A program made the position numbers and the translations under genes. Of a stretch of 41,136 nt of DNA, positions 8,411 through 16,818 are shown in pieces. Position 1 is the stretch's first letter; each line of letters starts with the position of its first letter. This DNA is from Calidifontimicrobium sp964618555 (lineage in GTDB: Bacteria > Pseudomonadota > Gammaproteobacteria > Burkholderiales > Burkholderiaceae_C), in contig CAZUBF010000013.1 of NCBI GenBank assembly GCA_964618555.1, positions 1 through 41,136 on the forward strand. The letters are read 5' to 3'. The notes under the pieces were generated by a model. The model saw only the letters and a program-made list of their open reading frames with translations. It ran no database searches and was not told where the DNA came from.

Positions 8411-9373
8411 ATGAACTCCATTCCCCCCTCCTCTGCCCGGTTCGGCCTCACCGTCGGGCCGCTGCAGTACTGGTGGCCGCGCGCGCCGACGATGGCCTTC
8501 TACGCCGAGGTCGCCGACAGCGCCGCCGACACCGTCGTGCTCGGCGAGGTCGTGTGCTCGCGGCGCAACGAGTTCCGCACCGACGACTGGCTGGCGCTGG
8601 CGCGCGACCTGGCGCGCTGCGGCAAGTCCGTGGTGCTGGCGACGCAGGCGCTGGTGATGAGCGAGGCCGAGCTGCGCACCCTGCGGCGCCTTTGCGAGCA
8701 GGACGAGTTCGCGGTCGAGGCCGGCGACGCCTCGGCGCTGGCGGTGCTCGCCCGCGAACACGCGAAGCGGGCGCAGCGCCCCGGCTTCGTGCTGGGGCCG
8801 CACGCCAACGTCTACAGTCGCGCCGCGCTGGCCGAGCTGGCGCCGCTGGGCGCATCGCGCTGGGTCGCGCCGCTCGAGCTCGCGCTCGACGCGGTGGCGC
8901 GCATCAACCCAGCCGACGACCGCGTGAGCGGCCCGGCCGGGCCGGTGGCCACCGAGGTGTTCGCGTTCGGGCGCATGCCGCTGGCGTTCTCGGCACGCTG
9001 CTTCACCGCGCGCCACCACCGGCTGAACAAGGACGAGTGCGACTTCCGCTGCCGCGACGACGCCGACGGCCTGCCGCTGGCCAGCAGCGAAGGCGCGCCG
9101 TTCCTGGTGCTCAACGGCATCCAGACGCAGTCGGCGGCGCTGCACTGCCTGATCGGCGCGCGCGACGCGCTGGCCGCCGCCGGCGTGTCGAGCGTGCGGC
9201 TGTCGCCGTGCAGCCGCGGCTTCGCTCACGTCGTCGCGCTGTTCGACGACGTGTTCCATCATGGCGCCGACGCGCACGCCGCACGCGCCGAACTCGACGC
9301 GCTGGGCCTGCCCGGCGTGCTGGTCGACGGATTCGCACGCCGCCAACCCGGCATGCAGGAGATCGCCGCATGA
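8411..9373 (+). CDS. ubiV: UbiV, U32-family iron-sulfur partner of UbiU
   Basis: 320 residues. Cys49 in VVCSRRNEF and Cys197, Cys210 and Cys214 in ARCFTARHHRLNKDECDFRC keep the 13- and 4-residue spacings described for the E. coli UbiV cluster (C39, C180, C193, C197). It acts with UbiU in O2-independent ring hydroxylation during ubiquinone synthesis. I chose ATG 8411; ATG 8387 is in frame and would add eight residues. The stop codon overlaps the ubiT start (ATGA), so UbiV and UbiT are probably coupled. It is separated from ubiU by a 172-base gap carrying a palindromic repeat, so the ubiU to ubiV ratio might be adjusted by that element (inference). Confidence 0.93.
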   Translation: MNSIPPSSARFGLTVGPLQYWWPRAPTMAFYAEVADSAADTVVLGEVVCSRRNEFRTDDWLALARDLARCGKSVVLATQALVMSEAELRTLRRLCEQDEFAVEAGDASALAVLAREHAKRAQRPGFVLGPHANVYSRAALAELAPLGASRWVAPLELALDAVARINPADDRVSGPAGPVATEVFAFGRMPLAFSARCFTARHHRLNKDECDFRCRDDADGLPLASSEGAPFLVLNGIQTQSAALHCLIGARDALAAAGVSSVRLSPCSRGFAHVVALFDDVFHHGADAHAARAELDALGLPGVLVDGFARRQPGMQEIAA

Positions 9374-9822
9374 ACACCACCATCCGTTCGGGGTCCGACC
9401 CGTACGCCGGCCTGCCGGCGCCGCTGGCGCGCGTCGCGCAACGCGTGCGCGACGTCGTGCGCCGCCTGCCGACGCAGCCGCCGTCGTTCGTCGCCGCGCG
9501 CGCGCTCGACCGCGCGCTGTGGCCGCGGCTCGACGCCGAGCAGCGCCGGCTGCTGTCGCGACGCACCGTCGAGGTCGAGGTGCTCGAGCTGGGCGTTCGC
9601 GTGCGACTGCGCCTGGGCGCGCGCGGCTTCGAGGTCGCGCCTTCGCGCGACGCCCCGGCGCTGGTGATCCGCGCGCGCGCCGACGCGCTGTGGCGGCTGG
9701 TGCGCGGCGAGGACGACGCCGACCGCCTGTTCTTCGAGCGCGCGCTGGTGATGGAAGGCGACACCGAGTACGGGCTGGTGCTGAAGAACACGCTCGACGC
9801 GATCGGCCCGCTATGGAAGTGA
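9370..9822 (+). CDS. ubiT: UbiT, SCP2-domain lipid carrier for anaerobic ubiquinone synthesis
   Basis: 150 residues with an SCP2 sterol-carrier-like domain. Visible features are a mixed alpha/beta N-terminal half, VEVEVLELGVRVRLRL in the middle, and the family-typical acidic stretch DDADRLFFERALVMEGDTEYGL near the C-terminus. UbiT binds the isoprenoid tail of ubiquinone intermediates and presents them to UbiU/UbiV and the downstream enzymes when oxygen is absent. The ATG overlaps the ubiV stop by four bases, and its own last ten bases overlap the decarboxylase gene. Identification rests on the domain and on the conserved ubiUVT gene order. Confidence 0.9.
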   Translation: MNTTIRSGSDPYAGLPAPLARVAQRVRDVVRRLPTQPPSFVAARALDRALWPRLDAEQRRLLSRRTVEVEVLELGVRVRLRLGARGFEVAPSRDAPALVIRARADALWRLVRGEDDADRLFFERALVMEGDTEYGLVLKNTLDAIGPLWK

Positions 9823-11453
9823 ACGCCACCTTGACCGGGCGGCTGCTCGACGCGCTGGCGGCGCGCGGCGCCACCGAAGTGTTCGGCATTCCCGGCGACT
9901 TCGCGCTGCCGCTGTTCCGTGCGATCGAGCGCAGCGCGAGGCTGCCGCTGGTCACGCTGTCGCACGAGCCGGGCGTGGGCTTCGCCGCCGACGCGGCGTC
10001 GCGCGCGCGCGGCGGGCTGGGCGTGGCCGCGGTGACGTACGGCGCCGGCGCCTTCAACCTGGTCAACGCGGTGGCCGGCGCGTACGCCGAGCGCGTGCCG
10101 CTGGTGGTGCTGTCGGGCGCACCCGCGGCGCACGAAGCCGCCAGCGGGCTGCTGCTGCATCACCAGGTGAAGACGCTCGACTCGCAGTGGCGGCTGTACG
10201 AGGAACTCACCGTCGACCGCGCGGTGCTCGACGACGTGCAGACGGCGCCGGCGCGCATCGCGCGCGTGCTCGACGCCGCGCTGGCGCACTCGCGCCCGGT
10301 GTACCTCGAGATTCCGCGCGACATGCCGGACCGGCCGTGCGAGGCGGTGCCGACGACGCCGCCGTCGCCGGTCGACGCCGATCGGCTGGCCGCCTGCGCC
10401 GACGAACTGCTCGCGCGGCTGCGTGCCGCCCAGCGCCCGATGCTGGTGGTCGGCGTCGAGGTGCGCCGCTACGCGCTCGAGTCGCGCGTCGCCGAGCTGG
10501 CGCGGCGGCTGGCGATCCCGGTGGCGACCACCTTCATGGGCCGCGGCCTGCTCGCCGACGCCGACGTGCCGCTGGCCGGCACCTACCTCGGGCTGGCCGG
10601 CGACCCCGACCTGTCCGAACGCGTCGAGGCCAGCGACGCGCTGCTGCTGCTCGGCGTGATCGTCAGCGACACCAACTTCGCGGTGTCGGCGCGGCGCATC
10701 GACTTCCGCCACGCGATCCACGCCTACGACGGCGACGTCGCGATGGGCCACCACGTCTACCACGACCTGCCGCTGGCCGCGCTGATCGACGCGCTGCTCG
10801 AACGCGTGCCGCCGGTCGCTGCAGCGGCCGCGCGCCGCGAGCCACCGGACGCGCCGGTGCCCGCGGCCGGCGACGCCGACGCGCCCGTCGTGCCGCGCGA
10901 CATCGCCGACGCGGTCAACGCGCTGATGCACCGCCACGGCCCGCTGCCGCTGGCCTGCGACGTCGGCGACTGCCTGTTCACGGCGATGGACATCGAGCCC
11001 ACCGCGCTGGTCGCGCCGGGCTACTACGCGACCATGGGCTACGGCGTGCCCGCCGGCCTGGGCCTGCAGGCGGCCAGCGGGCGCCGGCCGCTGATCCTGG
11101 TCGGCGACGGCGCGTTCCAGATGACCGGCTGGGAGCTGGGCAACGCGCGGCGCTACGGCTGGGATCCGATCGTGCTGGTGTTCAACAACGCCAGCTGGGA
11201 GATGCTGCGCACCTTCATGCCCGAGGGCCGCTTCAACGACCTCGGCACCTGGGACTTCGCCGCGATGGCCGCCGGCATGGGCGGCGACGGCCAGGTGGTG
11301 ACCACGCGCGGCGAGCTGACCGCGGCGCTCGAGCGTGCGCACGCCACGCGCGGGCGCTTCCAGCTGCTCGACGTCCGCCTGGCCCCGGGCGTGCTGTCAC
11401 CGACGCTCGAACGTTTCGTCAAGGCCGTCCGGCGGCTGTCGATGCCCGGGTGA
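9813..11453 (+). CDS. pdc: Phenylpyruvate/indolepyruvate decarboxylase (ThDP-dependent)
   Basis: 546 residues with the usual three ThDP-enzyme domains: a pyrimidine-binding domain with the catalytic Glu in LSHEPGVGFAADA (near residue 50), a central domain, and a C-terminal diphosphate-binding domain with GDGAFQMTGWELGN (near 430) and the metal-site Asn pair in FNNASWEML. The sequence closely resembles what I know of the Azospirillum brasilense phenylpyruvate decarboxylase. It would convert phenylpyruvate (or the 4-hydroxyphenyl or indole analogues) to the aldehyde, the second step of anaerobic aromatic amino acid breakdown, leading to phenylacetate for the pad operon nearby. ATG 9813 lies inside the end of ubiT (10-base overlap), suggesting coupling. 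Benzoylformate decarboxylase activity is a less likely alternative. Confidence 0.88.
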   Translation: MEVNATLTGRLLDALAARGATEVFGIPGDFALPLFRAIERSARLPLVTLSHEPGVGFAADAASRARGGLGVAAVTYGAGAFNLVNAVAGAYAERVPLVVLSGAPAAHEAASGLLLHHQVKTLDSQWRLYEELTVDRAVLDDVQTAPARIARVLDAALAHSRPVYLEIPRDMPDRPCEAVPTTPPSPVDADRLAACADELLARLRAAQRPMLVVGVEVRRYALESRVAELARRLAIPVATTFMGRGLLADADVPLAGTYLGLAGDPDLSERVEASDALLLLGVIVSDTNFAVSARRIDFRHAIHAYDGDVAMGHHVYHDLPLAALIDALLERVPPVAAAAARREPPDAPVPAAGDADAPVVPRDIADAVNALMHRHGPLPLACDVGDCLFTAMDIEPTALVAPGYYATMGYGVPAGLGLQAASGRRPLILVGDGAFQMTGWELGNARRYGWDPIVLVFNNASWEMLRTFMPEGRFNDLGTWDFAAMAAGMGGDGQVVTTRGELTAALERAHATRGRFQLLDVRLAPGVLSPTLERFVKAVRRLSMPG

Positions 11454-11558
11454 ACCGGCCGCCGCGCCGCGCGCGGGGGCGGCGGCCGGGGCCGGCGACG
11501 GCGTGTGCCCCAGAATACGGTCGACGGCACTGCGCCTGAACCGACGAGCGGCAAACCG

Positions 11559-12536
11559 ATGGCGACCACGAGCGAGGCAGCCCAGCGCAGGATCTGGACG
11601 GCGTTCGTCGGCGTGCGCGCGTTCCTGCGTCATGGCCTGTGGCAGTCTCTGGAAGGCAAGACCGTCGTCGAGCCGATGAAGGACTGGGGACCGATCCTCG
11701 AGGCGGTGCGTGTGGCCGACGAGGAGGAGCTGCACGTCGCACCCCAGGTGACGTCGGCGATGCGTGACGCGCTGCGCGGCATCGAACGCGACCTGAACGC
11801 CTTCCTGGCCGTGGTGCAGGACTACATCGCCAACCGCGACGCCTGCGACGAGGCGCACTGGCTCGAGCGCTTCAACGCCGCGCTCGACACCGCGCGCGGC
11901 AACTTCCAGGCCGCACTCGACCGCCTCAAGCCGCTGCTGGCGGCCCCGGTACCCGGGCGGTCCGACGGGGCGAAGAAGCCGCTGTCGGTGCTGTTCGTCG
12001 CGGCCGACCCGTCGGACGAGGCGAGGCTGCGTCTCGGGCGCGAGTTCCGCGAGATTCAGGAGACGCTGCGACTGTCGAGCCAGCGCGACCGCTTCAGGCT
12101 CGAGCTGCCCCAGTTGTCGCTGCGCCCCGAGGACCTGAGCCAGGCCCTGCTCGACACGCAGCCGGCGATCGTGCACTTCGCCGGACACGGCGGCGAGGAC
12201 GGCGTGCTGTGCTTCGAGGACGCTGCCGGGCTGGCCCGCCCCGTCGACGCGCAGGCTCTGGCCCTGTTGTTCTCGCACTTCACCGGCGTCGTGGAGTGCG
12301 TCGTCCTCAACGCCTGCTACTCCGAGCTGCAGGCCCGGGCGATGGCCCGCCACGTGCGTCACGTGGTCGGCATGGGCGACGAGATCGGCGACGACGCTGC
12401 GCTCGCCTTCACGGTCGGTTTCTACCAGGCACTGGGCGCGGGGCGCGCGGTCGACGAGGCCTACCGCCTGGGCTGCGCGCAGATCGCGATGCAGGGTTGG
12501 TCCGAGCAGGGAACGCCGGTGCTGCTGCACGCCTGA
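11559..12536 (+). CDS. Stand-alone CHAT-domain (caspase-like) protein
   Basis: 325 residues. Residues 1-130 are predicted to be almost wholly helical and I do not recognise a named family. Residues 140-325 form a CHAT domain (caspase HetF-associated): a beta strand LSVLFVAAD, then HFAGHG with the likely catalytic His210, then VVLNACYS with the likely catalytic Cys253. CHAT proteins are clan CD cysteine proteases, several of them activated in bacterial defence or cell-death systems. No obvious sensor, gasdermin, TPR-repeat or Cas partner lies next to it. I chose ATG 11559; a GTG at 11505 would add 18 residues. The 105-base upstream gap shows no clear promoter. The domain call is firm; role, target and activating signal are unknown. 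Confidence 0.8.
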   Translation: MATTSEAAQRRIWTAFVGVRAFLRHGLWQSLEGKTVVEPMKDWGPILEAVRVADEEELHVAPQVTSAMRDALRGIERDLNAFLAVVQDYIANRDACDEAHWLERFNAALDTARGNFQAALDRLKPLLAAPVPGRSDGAKKPLSVLFVAADPSDEARLRLGREFREIQETLRLSSQRDRFRLELPQLSLRPEDLSQALLDTQPAIVHFAGHGGEDGVLCFEDAAGLARPVDAQALALLFSHFTGVVECVVLNACYSELQARAMARHVRHVVGMGDEIGDDAALAFTVGFYQALGAGRAVDEAYRLGCAQIAMQGWSEQGTPVLLHA

Positions 12537-12670
12537 GGACCCCCGCGCATCGCCGTCGCCGCCTTCTCCTACCGCAAGTCCTCGTCCCGTCCTACAGACC
12601 GCCACATCGGCCGCCGCTCCAATCACGGCACCGGTCCCCGCTCGGGGCCGCCCACGCAAGGAGGAATGTG

Positions 12671-12892
12671 ATGAGCGCAGGTCGATTGCTGGGCATCGTG
12701 CTGATCGTCGCCGGGGCCCTCGGGCTGGTGTACGGGGGCTTCTCGTACACCAAGGAGAGCACCGCCGCCAAGGTCGGCCCGATCGAGCTGAAGGTGGCGC
12801 AGACCGAGACCGTCAACGTGCCGCTGTGGGCCGGCATCGCCGCCATCGTCGGCGGCGGCGTGCTGCTGATCGGCGCGTCGCGCAAGCCGTGA
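12671..12892 (+). CDS. Small two-helix membrane protein, unknown function
   Basis: 73 residues. The start ATG 12671 is well supported by the strong ribosome site AAGGAGGAATGTG. Two hydrophobic helices (about residues 5-24 and 50-68) flank a polar loop with KVGPIELKVAQTETVNVP. The arrangement resembles small DUF3185-like inner-membrane proteins, but I cannot assign the family firmly and no function is known. It sits 134 bases after the CHAT gene in the same direction and ends convergently with the LuxR-type regulator gene. The 12537-12670 gap has no other gene. Confidence 0.75.
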   Translation: MSAGRLLGIVLIVAGALGLVYGGFSYTKESTAAKVGPIELKVAQTETVNVPLWAGIAAIVGGGVLLIGASRKP

Positions 12893-12920
12893 CCGCACGT
12901 CGCGCGCGCAGGAGGTCCAC

Positions 12921-12942
12921 GCCCGCGCAAGCGCTCGCGGGC
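12921..12942. terminator. Stem-loop between convergent genes
   Basis: GCCCGCG and CGCGGGC form a perfect 7-bp stem around an 8-base loop, midway between the stop codons of the small membrane protein (12892) and the LuxR-type regulator (12984). Its place fits a bidirectional terminator, but neither side has a T-run. Confidence 0.4.
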
Positions 12943-12983
12943 CGGACGAGGACCCGCCGCGTCCCGCGACGCGCAGCCGCGGT

Positions 12984-15620
12984 TCATTCGCGCGTCGCGG
13001 CTCGTGCGTGGTACCAGGCCGCGGCCTGACCCCGCGACGCGACGCCGAGCTTGCCCAGCACGTTGGCGACGTGGCGCTTGACGGTGTGCGGGCTGAGGTC
13101 GAGCGCCTGGGCGATCGCCTTGTTGGCGTCGCCGCGCGCGAGCCGCGCGAGGACCTCGAGTTCGCGCGCCGACAGCCGCTCGCCGGTGGGGCCGAAGGCG
13201 CCGTCGTCGCCGGCACGCCGCGACGGCGCCGCAGCGGCCGGTGCCAGCGCATCGGCCCAGCCGCGCAGCGTCGCCAGGCGCGCTTCGGCGAGCGCGCCGG
13301 CCCAGTCCTCGCGCGCCAGCGCGGCGAGGTCGGCAGCGGCGAACACCGTGCCGCGCGGCCCGTCGTCGACGCGCTCGAGCAGCGGCGCGAGCAGCGCCGC
13401 GGCCGCGTCGCGGTCGCCACCGGCGCACCGCAGCCGCGCCAGCCGCACGCGCACCTCGCCGGCCAGGCCGAGCAGGTCGGCGTGCGCCTCGTCGTCGAGC
13501 ACCTCCTGCCAGTGGACGCGGGCACCGTCGCGGTCGCCCTGGCGCCACGCCAGCATGCCGCGCAGCGCGGCCACCGGCCGCAGCCGCTGCGGCGTCACGT
13601 CGGACAGCGTGTCGTGCAGTGCGTGCAGTCGCTGCACCCACTCGCGCAGCGCTGCGTCGTCGCCGGCCGCGGCGGCGACGCGCGCCGCGTAGTGCAGCGC
13701 GTGCCACAGGCCCCAGCCACCGTAGCCGGCGGGCTGCTCGTCGACGCGCTGGCGCACCTTGCGCACCGCCTCGGCGGCGTCGCCGCGCAGCAGCGCCAGC
13801 ACCGCCTGCAGCGCCAGCGCGTGGCTGCGCGCGATGACCTCGTGCCCGCCCCAGGTGGCGTCGCCCAGCGCCTGGTCGAGCAGCGCGCACGATTCGGCCG
13901 GCCGTCCCAGCCACAGCGCGCGCCAGGCCAGCGACAGCAGCGCGAAGGTGCGCAGCGGCACCGGCCGGTCGCCGGCCACCGCCAGCGCGCCGGCGGCCCA
14001 GCGCTGCGTCAGCGCCGCCATGCCGCGGCACGCCGTCTGCCGAGGCGGCGGCACGTTGCCCCAGTCGGGCACCGCGGTGCGGCCCTGCAGCAGCTGCAGC
14101 ATGGCCTCGAACGCCGGCGCGACCGCGTCGTACTCGCCGCGCTCGAGGTGCAGCCAGGTCGCCGCGTTGGCGGCCAGCAGCCGCGCCTCGAACTCGACCG
14201 GTGGCGCCGCGGCCAGCGCGTCGAGCACCGCCGCGGCATCGCCCGTGCGTCCGAGCGCGACCAGCGGCGACGCGCGGCGCGCGTCCATCGTCTGCGCCGC
14301 CGCGGTGTCGCCGCGCGCGCGGTACAGCGACGCGGCACTGGCGAAGTGCCGCTCGCTCTCGCCGAGCCGCCACACCGTCAGGGTCGCCAGCCCGGCCACG
14401 CGCTGCCACTCGGCCGATCCGGCGCGAAACGCCTCGGGGTACGCGGCGAGCAGGCGCAGCACGGTCGCCACCGCGCCGCCGATGTTCAGCGCCGGCGCCG
14501 CGTCGAGCAGCGCGCACGCCGCGGCTTCCGGGCGGCCGGCGGCCAGCAGCAGTGCCTGCCGGCGCAGCGGGTCGGCTTCGAGGCCGGCGGCGCGCGCCAG
14601 CAGCCGCGGCCAGTCGTCGGGGCGCTCGATGCGCAGCCGGTGCTGCAGCGCGTCGCGGAACAGGTCGTGCAGCCGCAGCGTGCCGGTGGCCTCGTCGACG
14701 ACGCTGGCGAACAGGCCGCGGCGCTCGATCTCGTCGAGCCGGCGCGCCGCGTGCGCGTCGCCGGTCAACGCGGTGCAGCGCCGGGCGTCGAGTTCGTGCA
14801 GGACGCTGGTGTCGAGCAGGAAGCGGCGCAGCGCCGGGTCGAGGCGCGTCAGCACCTCGGTGGCGAGGTAGTCGAACGCGGTGCGGTCGATGGCCCCGCC
14901 CGGCCCGGCGCCGCGCCCGCCGCTGAGCACCAGCTGCAGGCCCGCGGCCCAGCCGCCGGTGCGCGCGTGCAGCGCCCGCGCGGTGCCGGCGTCGATGCCT
15001 TGCGCCGCGAACCAGGCCTGCGCCTCGTCGGCGTCGAAACGCAGGTCCGCCTCGCCGAACTGCGCCAGCGCGCCGGGGGCCGCGGCGCGCGGCGCCAGCG
15101 CCGGCGGCACCTCGCGCGCCGACAGCACCAGCGTCCAGCGCGCGCCCAGGCGCTCGACCAGCCGCTGCAGGAACTGCGGCGCTGCCTCGTCGTCGAGGTG
15201 ATGCAAGTCGTCGAGCACGATCGTGCCGTGCGCGACCCCGGCGGCGTCGAGCGCGTCGGCCAGCGCATCGACCGCCCGCTGGCGACCGCGCGCGTCGCCG
15301 CGCGACGCCTCGGCGAGCAGGCCCTCGGGCGCCACGCGCCACGGCAGGTCGTGCGGCTCGAGCGCGGCAAGCAGGCACTCGAGCAGACGGTGCAGGTCGT
15401 CGCCCGGATCGAGCGAGACCCACGCCAGCGCGCTGCCCGGCGGCGTGGGCACCAGCGCGCGCACCAGCAGCGCGGTCTTGCCGCAACCGGCCGGCGCGGC
15501 GACGAGCACCACGCGGTGCGTGCGCAACGCCTCGCGCAGCCGCGCCTCGAGCCGCGGGCGCTCGAGCAGCCGGCCGCGGCGCGGCTGCGGGGGCTGGATC
15601 TTGCCGAGGGCGAAGCTCAC
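12984..15620 (-). CDS. MalT-type LuxR-family STAND transcriptional regulator
   Basis: About 878 residues, the usual size for this class. The N-terminal RPRLEARL box is followed by Walker A APAGCGKTA (residues 42-50) and a Walker B-like VLDDLHHL, typical of STAND ATPases. A long Ala/Arg-rich helical repeat region comes next. The C-terminus has a LuxR helix-turn-helix with LSARELEVLARLARGDANKA and SPHTVKRHVANVLGKL. Such proteins bind a small inducer and nucleotide, oligomerise and activate promoters. I chose GTG 15620 because MalT relatives begin just before this conserved region; a TTG at 15695 is possible but unlikely. Neighbouring genes do not reveal its target; the upstream Rrf2/GNAT pair reads in the same direction 84 bases away. 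Confidence 0.85.
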   Translation of the reverse strand: MSFALGKIQPPQPRRGRLLERPRLEARLREALRTHRVVLVAAPAGCGKTALLVRALVPTPPGSALAWVSLDPGDDLHRLLECLLAALEPHDLPWRVAPEGLLAEASRGDARGRQRAVDALADALDAAGVAHGTIVLDDLHHLDDEAAPQFLQRLVERLGARWTLVLSAREVPPALAPRAAAPGALAQFGEADLRFDADEAQAWFAAQGIDAGTARALHARTGGWAAGLQLVLSGGRGAGPGGAIDRTAFDYLATEVLTRLDPALRRFLLDTSVLHELDARRCTALTGDAHAARRLDEIERRGLFASVVDEATGTLRLHDLFRDALQHRLRIERPDDWPRLLARAAGLEADPLRRQALLLAAGRPEAAACALLDAAPALNIGGAVATVLRLLAAYPEAFRAGSAEWQRVAGLATLTVWRLGESERHFASAASLYRARGDTAAAQTMDARRASPLVALGRTGDAAAVLDALAAAPPVEFEARLLAANAATWLHLERGEYDAVAPAFEAMLQLLQGRTAVPDWGNVPPPRQTACRGMAALTQRWAAGALAVAGDRPVPLRTFALLSLAWRALWLGRPAESCALLDQALGDATWGGHEVIARSHALALQAVLALLRGDAAEAVRKVRQRVDEQPAGYGGWGLWHALHYAARVAAAAGDDAALREWVQRLHALHDTLSDVTPQRLRPVAALRGMLAWRQGDRDGARVHWQEVLDDEAHADLLGLAGEVRVRLARLRCAGGDRDAAAALLAPLLERVDDGPRGTVFAAADLAALAREDWAGALAEARLATLRGWADALAPAAAAPSRRAGDDGAFGPTGERLSARELEVLARLARGDANKAIAQALDLSPHTVKRHVANVLGKLGVASRGQAAAWYHARAATRE

Positions 15621-15704
15621 GCGGCGATGATAGGAAAGCGCGCCGGCACGGCCGCACCCGGTGTGGTGCAGCCGCCCCTGTCCCGCGCCCGCCAACCGCG
15701 TCGC

Positions 15705-16124
15705 TCAGCCGGGTCCGGTCACGCCCTGCCGCTCGATCAGCCGCAGCATCGTCGCCACCGTGATCGACCCGAAGGTCGCCCGGGCGATCTGGTCGATCTC
15801 GGCCAGCACGGTGGCCAGCGCGCGGTCGACCGGGGTGTCGACGCCGGCGGCACCGTCACCGTCGCCGCCGAGATCCTCGAACAGCCGGATCACGTCGAGC
15901 AGCGTCAGCCGCCTCGGGTTGGCAACGAAGCGGTAGCCGCCACCGACGCCGCGCACCGACTCGACGATGCCGGCGCGCGCCAGCTCCGACAGCACCTTGG
16001 CCAGGTGGTGCGCCGACTCGCCGTAGCGCTCGGCGATCTCGGCGGCGGGGATGTGGCGCTGCGGCTCGGCGGCGAAGTCGAGCACGCTGTACAGCGCCAG
16101 CCGCGAGTTCTTCTGCAGCTTCAT
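15705..16124 (-). CDS. Rrf2-family transcriptional regulator lacking Fe-S cysteines
   Basis: 139 residues with an N-terminal winged helix (MKLQKNSRLALYSVLDFAA, then IAERYGESAHHLAKVLSEL as recognition region and GVGGGYRFVANP as wing). Rrf2 regulators such as IscR and NsrR normally hold a cluster through three cysteines near residue 90-110. Here the whole protein has no cysteine and that loop reads EDLGGDGDGAAGVDTP. It may sense a ligand by another means, or be a constitutive DNA binder. The ATG overlaps the GNAT stop (ATGA), so the two are co-translated. The pair diverges from the pad/hcr operon and is a candidate regulator of it (inference from position). Confidence 0.85.
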   Translation of the reverse strand: MKLQKNSRLALYSVLDFAAEPQRHIPAAEIAERYGESAHHLAKVLSELARAGIVESVRGVGGGYRFVANPRRLTLLDVIRLFEDLGGDGDGAAGVDTPVDRALATVLAEIDQIARATFGSITVATMLRLIERQGVTGPG

Positions 16125-16654
16125 GACCGCTCGCCCTCGGCCGGCAGGTCCATCTCGAGCGGGATCAGCGAGCCGGCCATCATCCCCTGGCTGCGGAAGA
16201 ACGACAGGATCAGCGTGTTGTCGCTGGCCAGCAGGGTGCGCAGCTTGCGCACCCCCGCGGCGGTGAAGCGCTCGCTCACCGCGGCGAGCAGCCGCGTGCC
16301 CACGCCGGCCTGGCGCACCCTCGGGTCGACGTCGATCGCGAACACCCAGCCGCACGGCGGCTGGCCGAACTCCCAGTCGCGCACCTCGCCGATCACGAAC
16401 CCGGCGACGCGGTCGTCGACCAGCGCCACCAGAAAGTGCCGCTGGCCCTGCCCGCGCGTGCCGTAGCGCCTGAACACCCCGTGCCAGTACGCCTCCTTCT
16501 CGACGCCGGTGACGGTGGCGTCGATGGCGACGACCTGCGCCAGGTCGGCGCGCCGCGCCGGGCGGATCGTCGGCACGCCCGGCGGTGCGGCGGCCGCCGC
16601 GCGGCGGCGACGCCCGCGCGGCGCGGCGGTCGGCTTCGGCTCAGCGCGAGCCAC
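16121..16654 (-). CDS. GNAT-family N-acetyltransferase
   Basis: About 177 residues. A basic, disordered N-terminal tail (Arg/Ala-rich, residues 10-27) precedes a GNAT domain. The acetyl-CoA site is visible as VDPRVRQAGVGTRLL (the R/Q-x-x-G-x-G/A motif). The start appears to be GTG 16654. Its stop overlaps the Rrf2 start, so the two genes form a unit transcribed away from the pad/hcr operon. The substrate is unknown. Acetylation of aryl-CoA ligases is a known control in other bacteria, which makes the CoA ligases encoded nearby possible targets; that is only an inference. Confidence 0.8.
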   Translation of the reverse strand: MARAEPKPTAAPRGRRRRAAAAAPPGVPTIRPARRADLAQVVAIDATVTGVEKEAYWHGVFRRYGTRGQGQRHFLVALVDDRVAGFVIGEVRDWEFGQPPCGWVFAIDVDPRVRQAGVGTRLLAAVSERFTAAGVRKLRTLLASDNTLILSFFRSQGMMAGSLIPLEMDLPAEGERS

Positions 16655-16668
16655 GGGTGACCAAAACC

Positions 16669-16726
16669 ATGAACCAGATCAAATCCGAAAGGCGCATTCC
16701 AGTACCAGAATCGACCAAACGGTCGA
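16669..16726. promoter_or_regulatory. Candidate operators between GNAT and the pad/hcr operon
   Basis: This divergent 164-base gap is locally A-rich. It holds a perfect inverted repeat TCGACC-AAAC-GGTCGA (16711-16726), a plausible repressor site. It also holds an FNR-like half site: on the minus strand TTGAT-CTGG-TTCAT (16669-16682), with one perfect half and 3 of 5 in the other. No sigma-54 signature was found. Evidence is motif only. Confidence 0.4.
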
Positions 16727-16818
16727 CAGATCGAGTGTACAGCCACCGCGCAGGCACCCCGAGCCCGCGAGCGCGGGGTCGCGGCCACGGCCGCGGCGAT
16801 GCGAACCAGGAGACGACG

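Noticed and set aside
7222..9373. Reading the two U32-family genes as collagenase-like proteases
   Set aside because: The four-cysteine patterns match UbiU and UbiV exactly and ubiT follows, so ubiquinone synthesis is the better call.
9813..11453. Acetolactate synthase or benzoylformate decarboxylase identity for the ThDP enzyme
   Set aside because: N- and C-terminal motifs follow phenylpyruvate/indolepyruvate decarboxylases much more closely.
13008..16466. Very long plus-strand open frame opposite the LuxR, Rrf2 and GNAT genes
   Set aside because: Its product is low-complexity Arg/Ala/Gln-rich, as expected for the antisense of GC-rich genes; the minus strand has three recognisable families.
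16655..16818. Search for a sigma-54 promoter for the pad/hcr operon
   Set aside because: No TGGCAC-N5-TTGC-like pair with correct spacing was found in the gap, so the operon is probably controlled differently from pps.
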